This document shows, in pieces, positions 12,065 to 26,202 of a stretch of DNA of 64,000 bases. Numbering within the stretch: position 1 is the stretch's first letter; the number at the start of each line of letters is the position of its first letter. Source of the stretch: Brachyhypopomus gauderio (Eukaryota > Chordata > Actinopteri > Gymnotiformes > Hypopomidae); NCBI RefSeq assembly GCF_052324685.1, contig NC_135223.1:13377130-13441129 (forward strand). The letters are read 5' to 3'. The position numbers and the translations under genes were made by a program. The notes beneath the pieces were generated by a model. The model did not search any database. It was not told the DNA's origin and worked only from the letters and a program-made list of their open reading frames with translations.

Positions 12065-12421
12065 AATCCCTCGAGCCTCGAGCAGATCTTGTATAGACAT
12101 GATTAAGAACGCTAGTGTATTCTGTCTATTTCAGTTCTGAGTTAAAATAAAATTTATCACAAAAATGCTTTCAGTATTTTCATGCTAAATAGGCTGTTTT
12201 AAATCTGGTGAGGGAACATCGGTTCTTTTCAATTTGACATGGATGGAACTGCACCAGGAGCGAGGTGTTTGCAGCTGTCACATCTGCTCTCACTCAGGAC
12301 CCCAGGCTTTGGTCTTGAACTGCTGGTCCTGAACTGCTGCAGCAGGACTTACATCACAGAAGGTCTCAGGATGAAACTGATCCAAAAGATATTTTTGTTT
12401 GGAGTGCTAGATTTAGTTAAA

Positions 12422-12561
12422 CCTCTCTCTCTCTCTCTCTCTCTGTTCTCTCTCTGTCTGTTTCTCTCTCTCTTTCTATGTCTGTCTCTGTCTCTCTCTC
12501 TCCTCTCTCTCTGTCTCTCTCTCACTCCGCTCTCTCTTTCTCTTTCTCTCTCCTCTCTCTT

Positions 12562-12643
<82 letters not shown>

Positions 12644-12646
12644 CCT
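12422..12646. repeat. (CT)n-rich microsatellite
   Basis: Interrupted CT/CTTT/CTGT sequence with a nearly pure CT run from about 12564 to 12636. Confidence 0.95.
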
Positions 12647-14055
12647 CTCTGGGGAATGTCTGAAATGTTTTTGGTGTGACAGCTGCTGTTAAATATAAAG
12701 CAGGTAGAAGATAGGGTGAGGTGGAAGGAGCGGAAGCTAGTCTTCCCACGAGGTTTACACCCCAGAAAACTGAGCCCAGAGGTCCTAAACCCTCAGTGAG
12801 TTCTCAGAGTCCCTCAGTGTGCTAGAACGCAAAGCTCTCTCTCGCCACCAAGTGTAATGTAACACGCCGTTGCACATGGAACACACTGGCATTTTAATCT
12901 CAGTGGAAACCCACCCTCAGCATTTTTTATCTTTACTCATGGCCATGATGGCAGAGCTCCCCCTGTCATGCTTATCGAATATTTATTGATCGCTTTTGTG
13001 ATTGATTTATCAGCATAAAGGCATGCAGTGAATCCATTTTGATTGCGCTATTGTGACTTATGACACAAGCGTGCAGTATGACTTTTCATATGAAGGCATG
13101 TTAAAATTTGTTGGAAACATGCTGTTTTGGAAAAAAGATAATTAATAATTAATTAATAAGTGACCACTTAAAGGGTGTTATTTGTTTCTGAAGTGCAGTA
13201 ACAGTGTGGAAGTAATTGAGGGCCCTTGTATATGCGTTTCAGGTGTGCACAAACAAAGCACTTGTGGCTGCCAGTTCAATGCTGCTGACTGAAATCCTAT
13301 CTGTCATTAGTCATTGAAGCTCTCCTACTAAAGATCTTCCCAACAGTCTGCAGAACACTGGGGCTTACAGAATATTAATGATGAAAAATGAAAAATAAAA
13401 GCTAAGGACACACAAAGTCAGGGCGTTTATGGAGTCACAAAACTGCCACTGTGATTATGTAAATATGCATGTCAGAAAATGCAGATATAGCTCTGCGAGA
13501 TCAAGTTGAACAGGTGCCAAGACAGCGGGTACATTTCCGGGGGGGGTTTGTGTCCGTCGAGTGGGCAGGCCTGTCCTGGTGCTACCGCCTCACATGCACC
13601 CAAAGGGTCTCCCGAGGATCCAGCTGTCTGCCAGCCACTCAGAGACCCAGCTGAGGTGAGGGGCCTACAGGCAACCCGGTCTCAGCCAGCAGCAGATATC
13701 AATGAAGGGACTGTCAGCTGAAATGGCCAACTGAGCAGACATTTCTGTGCTGTTTTTGCAGTCTACTTTATAATTTCCGTAACGCACTGTCTCACTTTTG
13801 ATCAGCTCGTTTTAATGAAATGTGTAGATGGGTAGATACGGTAGGATGTCTTTGACTCTACCAGCTGCTGCTGACATCCAACCTCCAACAGCTCAGGGTC
13901 TAATTCAAGTTTAATTCAAGTAAACAAGGCTTGCCTGAGTACTCGGTTCACATCACAAATCTGCTGCGTCTTCAGCTCTTGCACTGCAGTCAAAAACCTT
14001 TTGCTGGGGAAAACCTGGTCAATGGGTTAGGGAAGCAAAACCAGATTAAATGTAC
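12647..14055. other. Non-coding; possible conserved element
   Basis: No exon is supported. The A+T-rich but low-repeat stretch at about 12950-13180 has the look of conserved non-coding sequence; this is an impression only. Confidence 0.4.
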
Positions 14056-14292
14056 TTTCTCTCTCCCGTCTCTCAGACTCTCTCTATATATCTATCTATC
14101 TATGTCTCTCTCTTTCATGCTCTCTTGCTCCCTCTCTCTCTCTCCCTCTCTGTCTCATTCACTGACTCTCTCTCTCACTCCCTCTCACTCACTCTGACTC
14201 TCTCCCTCTCTCACTCCATTTGACTCTTTCTCTCACTCACTCTGACTCTCTCTTTCTCTCTCTCTCACTCATTCTGACTCTCTCTCTCTTTA
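14056..14292. repeat. (CT)n-rich imperfect microsatellite
   Basis: CT-rich sequence with CACT, GACT and TATCTATC interruptions. Confidence 0.9.
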
Positions 14293-15183
14293 AAGATGAG
14301 ACCAATCACAAATATAAAGCTAAAACTCCACATAGGGCTGAAAAGAAAATACACTCCTCACTCTTCACTTTAGTGAAGATACCTATGTTGGATATGCCTT
14401 AACACTGTACACTTAGACACCTTAATCTTCTTCCAGCCCTTCCTCAGTGAAGATTTACTGCAGCAGTAAATCAGTCCTATACCAGTAGTAGGTAGGAGTT
14501 TATGATACATGATCTTGTATTGGGTTTTATCTTCAATATACCCAGAAAATAAAATACATAATTACAACATGCATGAAGAACGCACTGCCTGCCTTTGCTC
14601 CGATGAGCATAAAAGTTTCTGCAGATAGGGCATCGTGATCAATGGAGCTAAAGTTAGGGCATCGCGATCGATAGAGCTGAGGTTTGCTTTCTGGAAACTT
14701 TCACATCTGAAATGACCAAGCATGCACAGATCAATATTTGGAGGGGGCAAATGGCCACAGTTGTCGTGGAAACCAGCACCAGCATCAGTACCACCACCAA
14801 CACCAGCGAGCCTGAGTATGGAGTAGTCAGCAAAGCCTTGGAAACATCCCTACTGCTCAGCCTGCACGGAGAGAAGCTGACAGGATTGAAAATGTGCTGA
14901 GTGATAGAAAATGAAAAACTGCATTTCTGATGGGCAACTTTGTAATAGCTTGCTCAGGTATTATTTGTAATGTCATAAATGCCAGCTATACTGAGCAGCA
15001 GGACAGTTTTAGGAAACCACAATATTAAAATGAAAAACTAGCATTTTAGTAGAAATAACACTAAAATGACAGGACTATAAACCAAGAAATCTCAATAAAA
15101 GGCCCAAGTCATGCAAAAGAACCTACATACAGAATAAAGTCTCTATTCCAGTCAAGGATTTAAGTGAAAATATAAACTCTGTT
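14293..15183. other. Non-coding, nothing recognised
   Basis: A short imperfect duplication (GGGCATCGTGATCAATGGAG against GGGCATCGCGATCGATAGAG) lies near 14626-14683. No gene seen. Confidence 0.5.
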
Positions 15184-15553
15184 GTGCAGTATGACTGTTG
15201 TGCAGTATGACTGTTGTGGTAAGACTGTTGAGCAGTATGGCTATTGTGCAGTGTGACTGTTGTGGGGTATGATTGTTGTGCAGTATGACTGTTGTAGGGT
15301 ATGACTGTTGTGGTAAGACTGTTGAGCAGTATGGCTATTGTGCAGTGTGACTGTTGTGCGGTATTACTTTTGTGCAGTAAGGCGGTTGTGCGGTATGACT
15401 GTTGTGGGGTAAGATGGTTGTGCGGTATGACTGTTGTGTGGTAAGACGGTTGTGCAGTATGACTGTTGTGGGGTATGACTGTTGTGTGGTAAAACTGTTG
15501 TGCAGTATGGCTCTTGTGCAGTATGACTGTTGTGTGGTATGACTGTTGTGTGG
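15184..15553. repeat. Minisatellite, 16-bp unit, about 23 copies
   Basis: Unit is close to GTATGACTGTTGTGCG, with T/C/G variants and a few shorter copies. The minus-strand frames reading His-Asn-Ser-His-Thr-type peptides are a product of the repeat. Confidence 0.9.
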
Positions 15554-16439
15554 TATGACAATGATGTTGCAATAATATTGCCAATTACTCTCCTTTCTCA
15601 TCTTGTATTTCTGTCTCTCTCTTACACAATTACAGACACACATACACAGACACACTTACATAATGTAAGCTCAACCACATCTCTTACAGAAGACTGAAAC
15701 CTCACAGACATTTATGGTTTCTCTCAAGTGTTTACCCCACCATCCCCAGAAAAATGTATTTGATAAACCCAAGTATGTAAGAATACATTTCTAAGAAAAT
15801 TCATTTCGTCCTTTACCTTCATCAAACACAGATTTAACTAAAATCTCATGGACATGATAGACCTGTTTTTCTTATCAGCAATTATGTGATATCATTACAA
15901 TCACTATATAAACTGAATTGTATATTGATTTATGTTTAATAAATGTAGCGTTCGCTGGAACCCCGACGCTCATGGGAGACAAATCTAATGTCTGATATTT
16001 GCTTCTGTTCTGTTCCCTCACCAATAGGCAATAAAGCCCCTGTGAGATACAAGTAAAACAAACATGCCTCCTTCACCTGGTTTCCCTAGTGTAAAACCGC
16101 TAAACATATTTAGATAATGCACAAACATATTTAGATAATGATAGGGATGTATAATGAGTCATGTAATGTAATGTGAAATAATTACAAAATTTTGCCTTAG
16201 GATATTAGTGTTGCTGAGCTTTTCTGTGGTGTCATATTTGTGTGCCACATTATTCCATTCATTAATCTTCCACTATCTCCTGCTAGAGCTTGCACCCACA
16301 TACCTACACACCCAGCTATGTTTTCCAGATAGGAGATGCTACGTAATACTGGCCTGTCTCATGGTCACCTGCCTGAGGACTGACTCATGTAGGCTTCTGA
16401 TGCTCCATCAATAAGAACACTCTGTTCACACTGCTATCA
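15554..16439. other. Non-coding, nothing recognised
   Basis: No supported exon or repeat. Confidence 0.5.
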
Positions 16440-16612
16440 TATGCAGGTCACCCTGTTCCCCATGTTCACTTAGATCATTCTGTTCACCCTGTTCCCTCAG
16501 ATCACCCTGTTCACTGTCCACCCCATTTACTCAGATCACCCTGTTCACTGTCCACCCCATTTACTCAGATCACCCTGTTCACTTGGATCACTCTGCTCAT
16601 TCTGTTCACTCA
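16440..16612. repeat. Short degenerate tandem repeat
   Basis: Repeated CAGATCACCCTGTTCACT blocks, with CCACCCCATTTACT inserts, in about five diverged copies. Confidence 0.75.
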
Positions 16613-17887
16613 GACAAAAAATATTTACATAATAAATATATTATAATATTTTTAAGTATTACCTGACAGTAGATCAGCACCGAATAATTCTTCATGTAAG
16701 TCTAAAAGCTTGTGTTCTATACTCTGTGACATAACAGCGTACTATACTATACTACTATACTGAAGCATCTTTCTTTCATCTGTGCCTTAACAGCCTCCAT
16801 TACTGCAGAACAATGTGGGAAATCACCTGAAGTCACCTGTGGGCGGCAGACAGTGGACACTCTGATGGGAGGCTGCAGCGTTCCCTGAGCCTGTCTGTAA
16901 TGGACGCTTCACGTCTGCATCATGAACCCTGACCCCTGCATCGTGAACTCTGACCCCTGCATGCATCTGCCTTCGGGAAGGCCTCTGTGTGAGATCTGTC
17001 AGCTCAGACTGGTGATGGACTGGACTGTGAGTCTGTAATTAAACCACCTTCTAGTGTCCCAGCACCCTTTCTGTCCCCTTTGTGCAAGGACAACACGTAT
17101 ATAAATATAGCTCAGTTCATGCTGTAGTGTTTTCATAGAAAATGGTCTAATGGCGCCTTTTAGGTTTGCCTGTGGAGTAGATGTACCTGATAAAGTGATC
17201 AACCAGTGTGTACAAGATGTGTTTCTGTGATAGAAATTAAGCCTATAGAATCTGCTCTGGATCTGACAATAGCCACCATGACTCATAATCAGACACTAGG
17301 AGTCCAGACATACTTGTGATTTTGCTGGTGTCTGAATAAGGACTGGTCTGAGTTGGAGCTGATTACAAGCTTATGCAGGTTTCAAGAAATTGTATATGTT
17401 TAAGTGATGAAGTGAACAGAAAACACCATCTTTTCTAGGTAACAGTGAAACAATTGAGCACATGCAAAATGTTTGCCACAGAATATCGAGAAAATGTACA
17501 CTTGATAATGTATGATGGTAGTGGCTCTTACACTGCTTTTGTACTGTTTCCATCAGCAGAAGATCAACACTCTCCAACAGTTAATGAAGTGATAAATTGT
17601 CCATCACTAAAGTAGTGGCAATATGCTGGCTTGTAAAACGAATCAGTGGTTCATGGTGAGGGACATGCAGCACTCGGTCTTGGCCTGTCCTGCGTGCCAT
17701 GGTCCCTTTACACTGTCCTTTGATGTGACCGAGGGCTCCCCATGGTCTCAGCTGCTGAACAGTGTATCATTGTTTTCTGCCTTTTCAGTTCTCTGGTTCT
17801 GTGTGTGACAGTAAGGAACTGGTTGCAGTTCTCTGACGGGCAAATCAAAGCTTCATACAGCACACATACCTGCAGCTGTGTTCCAGT
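16613..17887. other. Non-coding, nothing recognised
   Basis: No supported exon. A small duplication of CATCATGAACCCTGACCCCTG-like sequence lies near 16917-16963. Confidence 0.5.
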
Positions 17888-18118
17888 ACAGTGATACTAT
17901 TACTGCTACTACTCATACTACCACTAACACCACTAATACTGTTACTAATACAACCACTATCACCACTACTACTACTACTAATACTACCACTAACACCACT
18001 AATACTATTACTAATACAACCACTATCACCACTATTACTACTAATACTACCACTACTAATACTACTACCCATACTGCCACTACTACTGCTACCACCACTA
18101 CTACTACTACCCTTACTG

Positions 18119-18163
<45 letters not shown>

Positions 18164-18474
18164 ACTCCACTACTACCACTTTGCAACCCCAGTACTTTTA
18201 CTTCTAATAATACTTCTAATACTACCGCTACTACTATATATTACTACTACCACTACAATACTACTACTACTACTACTAAACCACTAGTACCACCACTAAT
18301 ACTACTACTAATATTACCATTACAATACATCTATTACTACCATCACTAATACTACTAATAACACCACCACTACTTCTGCTACCAATAGTACTACTACTAG
18401 TACTACTACTATTACAACTACTACATCTACTAGTACTTCTACTACATCTACCACTACTACTATTATGACATTTT
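17888..18474. repeat. (ACT)n-derived trinucleotide region
   Basis: About 590 bp of interrupted ACT/ACC/AAT triplets. A purer (ACT)n core is at about 18121-18164. Long Thr, Leu, Ser or Val frames on both strands follow from the triplet period. Confidence 0.9.
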
Positions 18475-19149
18475 CCAATACAAGCACAGCTCTATGCTGA
18501 TGGGGAGAGGGTGGAAGGTGGCAGGTAGTCCTTGCAATACACTGAAGGTAATAGGTAGTACTTTGAACTGCATGCGTAAATGAATGTGCAACCAGTGTAA
18601 TCAACCTACGACAGGCGTGCTATGCTCTGGACATTTGCTATGAGTGAGAAACCCAGCAACTGACTAAGCTGTAAAGTGTTTATAGTTGTTGAACTGTAGT
18701 AACCAGACAGATGGATTTTCAATAATCACGAGGTGCTCTGGGTGAGCCACCGTGACAGTGGCTAGCAAACAGCCATTCATCAGGCACCGAGCACATGGAC
18801 ATCTATCATGCCCTCTTCATCTCTGAAACATCCAAAGATCACCGTAGTCACTGCCAGAGGAAGACACATGGGGCTGCCACTCTGTGGGCCTGAGTGCTGC
18901 TCTCAGAGATTATTGATTTGATTTGCCTGTGTGCTGGTTGCAGCCATTATTGGGTTAAACCTGTGCCCTGTGGTGAGGTGTGAATGATGTCATGCATGGT
19001 GACTTGTAGTTTTATGGGTCTGCCCTGTGCTGCTTTGTGACCTGACGATTGTGAAGCGTGCCTTTTACTGACTGCTCACTGGGTATCATAAATCACTCTA
19101 ATCTTTCAAACAGGTTATGAGTCACCAGAGGGAGGTGGCAGAGCAGAAC
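18475..19149. other. Non-coding, nothing recognised
   Basis: No supported exon or repeat. Confidence 0.5.
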
Positions 19150-19303
19150 ACTATGACCACAAGGATAGATGATACCACATGCACAGGGAAAGTGGTACAA
19201 TGTATACAGAGATGGTTGATACCATGTGTACAGGGATAGGTGGTATCATATAGAAATGGCTGGTACCATGTATGCAGAGGTGGGTGGTACTGTGTGCACA
19301 CTA
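19150..19303. repeat. Degenerate tandem repeat, about 36-40 bp unit
   Basis: Four diverged copies of GGTTGATACCATGTGTACAG-type sequence with AGAGATGG linkers. Confidence 0.65.
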
Positions 19304-19729
19304 TGCTGTTTTATTTCCTGATTCCTATGTGACAACATTGGCTACTGTCAGAATCTCAAGCTTCAAATCCAAGATGTAGACACACAAAGAACTCGCTAAT
19401 TGATACATTTTTTGTTTGGTGTGACTAAATTAGAGTGCAACTCACTGCTTATCGATTAGAAAGCACAAGTTGTTTTTCATCACTTTAAGGAGAAAAATCA
19501 GTTGGATCAATACTTGTGGTTATCCACTCCCCATCGGGGTGACCAGTGACAGAATGCATAGTTTTCCAAGGTTAATCTTTGTGACTCCATGTTGGCTGAG
19601 GTAAAAGTTTATTCTGTTCCCATGGAATAAACCAATGGCCTTTAGTGCTTTAACAGATTTGCCTCATAGCAGGATGATTAAATTCTGCTTCATAGCAACA
19701 GTCAGAACATCTGAAGCTCCCCAGCATGA
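19304..19729. other. Non-coding, nothing recognised
   Basis: No supported exon or repeat. Confidence 0.45.
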
Positions 19730-20236
19730 CATCTCAAGATGATATCACAGAGCCATGGTGACAGCCTTGTGAGCTCTGTGACATCACAAAGACTTGCTGA
19801 TAGCCTTTAGAACTCTGTGACATCACAGAGCCATGTTTACAGCCTTCAGAGTTCTGTGACATAACAGAGCCATGGTGACAGCCTTCACAATTCTGTGACA
19901 TCACAGAGCCTTGGTGACAGACATCAGAACTCTGTGCCAACACAGCATCATGATTACAACCTTCAGAGCTCTGTGTAATCACTTTGTGCTGCCATTCAGA
20001 GCTCACACCAGAACATTTATGATAGCATTCAGAGCTCTGTGATGTCACAGAGCGTTTATGATAGCATTTAGAGCTCTATGACATCACAGAGCCTTTGTGC
20101 CACCATGCAGTGTTCTGTGACATCAGAGCCTTGGTGATGGCATTCAGAGATATGTGACATCACAGAGCCCTTGTGCCACCATTCAGAGCTCTGTGATATC
20201 TCACAGCCTTGGTGAGAACCTTCAGAACTTTGTGAA
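19730..20236. repeat. Degenerate minisatellite, about 45-60 bp unit with dyad
   Basis: About ten diverged copies sharing TTCAGAGCTCTGTGACATCA then CAGAGCC. The core CTGTGACATCACAG is an inverted repeat. Related copies resume at about 22846, after the transposon nest, so the array predates those insertions. Confidence 0.8.
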
Positions 20237-20243
20237 ATCACAG

Positions 20244-20897
20244 CAGAGATGTTCAAAAGTCGCAAAATACAAGTCCAAGTCAAGTCACGAGTCTTTAGGC
20301 TGGAGTCCAAGTCAAGTCATGAGTCTTTTGACTAGAGTCCAAGTCAAGTCTCAAGTCAATACCAGGATAAACATAGGGACATGAGATGGAAAATAACAAT
20401 TTTATATATTACCTTGGTAACTCTATTGTTGACCATCCCCCATTACCCCCACTTCCAGGTATTGCATTTTTTGTCTCAATGCAGTTGAGAATTTTCAAAA
20501 TAAATGTAAGCTCCTATCTTAGAATGACATTTTAACTTTATTTTAGCAAAAAAGATCACATCTGATAACGATGTAAATATCACTAACAATGGTGTAATTC
20601 TGTGGGCTGAAAAACCATAGAAAGCATCACTCATTTTCATTCCGCGACGGTTGTCTCGGCGTAAAACAATCTAAACGTGATAGCCGATAACATCCATATT
20701 TTCTCTATAGTTCAAATTAGTCTTGGACATTCATTTACACACGTGTCACTCCTGCAAAACAATCATTGTGGAGAGTAAAACACATTTTTTAAAGGTTAAT
20801 TTATTTAACTTAAAATGTCAACGGTTTTTGATGTTTGTTTACAAGTGGTCATTACGCTAACTGGAGCTACTACGGTAGCTGTAATGACGGCTAAGTA
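20244..20897. mobile_element. Left part of an old hAT-like element
   Basis: Starts with CAGAGATGTTCAAAAGTCGC, which has the CAGRG form of hAT termini. Clustered CAAGTC/CAAGTCAAGTC direct repeats follow (20267-20368), like the subterminal repeats of fish hAT elements. The rest is A+T-rich. The element is split by the Tc1 insertion and appears to continue at 22515. Its right terminus is not visible, so the boundaries are uncertain. Confidence 0.45.
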
Positions 20898-20926
20898 CAG
20901 TTGTGATCAAATTTATTCAACCCCCA
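20898..20926. repeat. Left terminal inverted repeat of Tc1 element
   Basis: 29 bases that are the exact reverse complement of 22484-22512, preceded by a TA dinucleotide. Confidence 0.95.
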
Positions 20927-21116
20927 CTGAAATAAAGTGTTTTGGCCAGTTTGACATTGATTTTGATAATTTCAGTCATCTTATTTACAATTATATCAAA
21001 GAGGCACTTATAAATTAGACAAACATAACATAATATTTATGATGGAATAACCACAAATGTCTTTACTGTGCTCACATCATTATCAGTTTTATTCAACCCC
21101 CTAGTGACATTATTTT

Positions 21117-22160
<1,044 letters not shown>

Positions 22161-22483
22161 CTAGAAGGAGCTGAGTATCACAGTCCTTTTAAATCTGCCT
22201 AATTGGTGCTTATCATGCTTGATTGCTGCTCGTTGACATCCACAGATGTTTTCAATACCTGATGGAAAACACTGGAATGAACCTCTGTTCTTAGGAGTGG
22301 TAGTCGTAAAGGGGTTGAATAATTGTGTCAATGAAGAAATCACAAAAAGGCCATTTAATACTTTATGACAAAAAAAATTGATGCTATCTTAGTTGCATTT
22401 AGTTCTTTAACAAGTCCTTGTAAGATTTCATTATGAACACAATTACAAATGTGCACTGAATTCCATAAAACCCTTCGCAGCAT

Positions 22484-22512
22484 TGGGGGTTGAATAAATT
22501 TGATCACAACTG
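22484..22512. repeat. Right terminal inverted repeat of Tc1 element
   Basis: Exact partner of 20898-20926, followed by TA. Confidence 0.95.
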
Positions 22513-22525
22513 TAACTAAGGTAAA

Positions 22526-22672
22526 CTAAACAAACCTATCCGGGTGTGTTTGCAGGTGCCTCATGAAGTTTGATGGGGTCAGTCCACTCCAGTGTTTAAT
22601 TTGTTTCCCACATTCTTTGCACGTTGCGTCCTTCGGTCCAAAGATTTTAAACTCAATATAGCCAATGGCTCC
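22526..22672 (-). pseudogene. BED-type zinc finger remnant (hAT transposase)
   Basis: A 48-codon open stretch ending in a stop. It carries C-x2-C (ATCKECGK) and H-x3-H (MRHLQTH) with a conserved hydrophobic TPSNFMRH core, the signature of BED fingers at the N terminus of hAT transposases and ZBED proteins. It is isolated: an in-frame stop lies upstream and no catalytic domain follows. The bases after HPDR read AGG|TTTGTT, and the Tc1 insertion follows 13 bases after the stop codon. It is best read as a fossil piece of the same old element whose other part lies left of the Tc1 copy. Confidence 0.6.
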
Positions 22673-22845
22673 ACGTAGCCTATAGTACTCTAGCCGAAGC
22701 TCGTTTGTTTACATTTGATGTGTCTCTCCGATTTCCCGCTCACATCTCAAGACGATTTGCGTCCCAATCACTGAAAAGTAAGGATTAATGGCAAAATAAA
22801 CACACAAAGAAAATATTTTTCTATAACTCACACACAGCGTGACAA

Positions 22846-22940
22846 AGCATTTGTGATAGTTGTCTGTGCTCTGCGACATTACAGAGCCCTGGAGACCGCA
22901 TCCTGAGCGCTGCGGCATCACAGAGCATTGGTGTAGGCTC
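22846..22940. repeat. Continuation of the 19.7-kb degenerate minisatellite
   Basis: Two or three diverged copies of GCTCTGCGACATTACAGAGC-type units, matching the array on the other side of the transposon nest. Confidence 0.55.
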
Positions 22941-25900
22941 ACTGCCATGCAGGATGCACTGTTGACATCCTTCTAACAGGGGTTGCAGAGATAATGAGCC
23001 TTCCAAGAGTCCTCAGAGACACAGCCAGTCAGCAAAAATTGCACTCATGACCTGACTAGCTGACAGTTTATTACCTGTGCTCAGAAGCAGCTCTTAACCA
23101 CAGAGGTGTGCTTCTGTAAAGCACACACGGTCCAGGGGACTACATAGTCGGATCACTGACTGAATACTGTCTCAGGGCCAGTTGTCTGGACTCATTAGCC
23201 ATTATGTTTAACAACTTCACTCCCATGATTCTTGAAGCTTACAGACTAGACGAAATAAATAAAATCAGCTTGAAAATACCACATACAATGTGGAATCAGG
23301 CCATCAAAACAAGCTTGATAAGAACCTGGTCTAAACCCCTAATGAGCAAGCCAAGGGTTATAGTGCCAATAACAAACTCCCACAGGGCATAAGAAAGAAA
23401 TCTTAGGGGGACCAGGATGAGAATGGAAAGCTGTCCTTAGGCCACATAGGATACCTGCACTCATACTGACAGGAACAGAAACAAACATGAACTAAATTAG
23501 GTGAAAAATAAATCAGGGAAATTACAATACCTGAGTCCATTATGCTATTACATTATAATAACCTGTGGGCATCCAGGTAATCTGCAAAATAATAATACAG
23601 CAGAAGGTGCATTTCAGATCAAGCGGGTACAGGGGTAAGAATTCTGGCAGTGTCATCATTATGGCATCAGAGATAACATACTGCAGTCTCTCACAAGCAG
23701 CCAATCAAATGGCAGGGCCATAGATGGGAGATGGAACAGATAGTTAAGTATGCCTAGATGCTAGGCTGGCACCCACCTGACATACACCTTCCTGCACTGG
23801 TAATCCTAAAGCTGTCCACACCACTGGTCCCTCACAGACACACCAGAGCATGGAGTCTGTTTCCTGTGACTGAAATATTTCATACCTGCTTCATCCCTGG
23901 GCGACCGTAACTGTCCAGCTGATTGGCCCATTCCCTTTACGAGTACATTTCAGACCGAGATCAATAGCTTGCAGCCATGGAAGCACAACATGAATGCCAA
24001 AGGCTGACATGTCATTTACAAGAGCACAGGGACAGCGCCACCTTAATTTCATTTTCACGTTGACCCACTGCTACTATAATCCCACTGTGCTGTCTGGCAA
24101 CAAATAGAGAATTGGTTATCATCGCCCTGCCAAAAGACAGAAGTCCTTTCCCCCTTCAGAGGAAGGATCTTTCGTTGGCACACAGGTGATAATGTAATTA
24201 CACTCCCTGCATTTCCACAGTGCCCAACAGCATAACTTTCAAAAGTCTTCTTTGAAAACATGCAGTATTGATTTCACACCTTGTACTTCAGATTTTGCAG
24301 TTCGTTCTAAAGTATTCATTTATTATTACTGACATTGCCTGTTAATTCAACATTATTATTAAGACGTAAACCCGACATTTTAAAAGCTTATTGAAGAGAT
24401 TATGAATTTATGTGCTCATTATATATTGTACCACAGCCCAGACAGCTTAGAGGAATGCTGTAAGAATTTATTACCAGTGCTGATCCATAATGCATGTATT
24501 AGTCTGACCCGATGTCTTCACCCTGAAATATTCCATTATATTCAGCCCGTCCACCCACTGCTTGCTCACTCATCCTCTACATACAGCTGGCAAATGCACG
24601 TCTGAAGGAGAGATGCCTGGTTCAAGCAGTGAAGTGCAGTCCTGGCTCCTGACTCTACCAGGCCCTTAGCCATTCCCGCCATATACCCGCCATACACCCG
24701 TCATGTTCTGAGGGGGGGGGGGGGGGCTCGTGGCCATGGTGCTGGAGCAGCAGAGCTGTATGGAACCGAGCTGAACTGTGCTATTGCTGGCATGTTGGAC
24801 TCACTGAAGCGCGTGCTGAACGTGATGTAATGGATAGTGAGGCGTGACGCTCCTAACGACAAAGCTTCATGCTGGGAGAGCTGAATATGGATGAAAGCAG
24901 CGAATCCCCAGAGCCAGAGTCCATTGAACTGCAGCTGTGGACTGGGGGCGCGTTGAGGACATTGAGGAGAGGGATAACAGGACACTCGCACATAACATTT
25001 CATCTTATGTCTGTACTTCACTACTCTTCAACTCTGCGGGCATTGTTTGACCTTGCCATTTAAGCCCCTTGTGTATTAAGGATAGAACCATAACTGTTTA
25101 AAGGAAGAGCAGCAGCTAACAGCAGCGCTATCAGGGGCCACGCACCCACCATTAAACAGCAGTGCTATCAGGGGCCACATCACAGGGTTTCAATCGTACC
25201 CTGCTCCTTCAGCAGTACTTACTGTGGTACTATATTTTATTCCTTCATTTTGCCAGGGAGCTAAAGCAGTGGTCAGTGGTCAGCAGTGGTCAGCAGTGGT
25301 CAGCGGTCAGCAGTGAAACGGAAGTCAGCAGAAGATCAACTTGATCCACCACAGGCACTGAAACGTTGAGGGACTTGTCATCTTTTCAATCTCATTTTCC
25401 AGAGTTCCATAACCGGTGATTTACATGAAGGAAGTAAACATCAAGGTGAAACATTAAAACTGGGTCGCAGTTTGTTGCTTGGCCATTTAACGAGCGTGTG
25501 CAGAACCCCAGAACCCCAACAAGAACCCTGCAGTTGAACCACCTGCACCCCTAAAATAGAAACTAACACTGCCTCTGTCACAAGAGCAGTCACGGATGGC
25601 CGCAGGTGCATCAGGCTCTTCCCGCACCTCTCCTTGCACTGAGGTAAAAATGATCAGATCTGTCCACCTTTCAGCACTCATAACCCATTTTTGCAGAGAT
25701 GCGAGTGTGACTAAGGCATTCAGCACTTATGTCTCCTGTCAGCTACAGATTCCTGATATACAGCCGCACATTTAAAGGCACAGGCAAGTATTGGCAAGCC
25801 AGGTTCTGGTGCACCACAGTGCTGTAAGTTTGGAGCCATTAACAAGCATGCTTGTCTGCATCTCTTTTTTGTTAACTCAGACATGCAGCTGTGAAATGGT

Positions 25901-26138
25901 TTGGAAACCTCCAGAGTGGGGCTTTAGCAGAGATGTAATTCGCAGCTGGCAAGATGGTGAGTAAGCGCAGGTCTGAATGCAACATGACGGAATCTTTATT
26001 TGCTCAGGGTCAAAATGGGATGCACACTGTCAGCCACGGTCCCACCGAGAGGGACAGATGGCTTTGTGACGGAGGTGTGTGCACGTGTGCTCAGGGTTAA
26101 CATGGAGGGAAGGGAGGAGAGAAACAGAAGTGTTGACT

Positions 26139-26141
<3 letters not shown>
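22941..26141. other. Non-coding region with minor repeats
   Basis: No gene is supported. Contains a 15-base G run (24712-24726), a short 10-bp tandem repeat of AGTGGTCAGC (about 25267-25312), and a 62-codon frame at 23204-23392 with only faint resemblance to an L1-type reverse transcriptase segment. Confidence 0.5.

Positions 26142-26196
<55 letters not shown>
26142..26196. repeat. (GA)n microsatellite
   Basis: A nearly pure GA run of about 55 bases. Confidence 0.95.

Positions 26197-26202
<6 letters not shown>

Noticed and set aside
11765..12106. Small protein ending in a poly-His tract
   Set aside because: The tract is the (CAT)n microsatellite and the remainder has no recognisable domain. 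It lies over the slc35g2 promoter region.
17845..18604. Poly-Ser, poly-Thr and poly-Val proteins
   Set aside because: Translations of an ACT trinucleotide repeat in all frames.
23204..23392. L1/Tx1-type reverse transcriptase fragment
   Set aside because: Only a loose pattern match; no diagnostic catalytic motif is visible.
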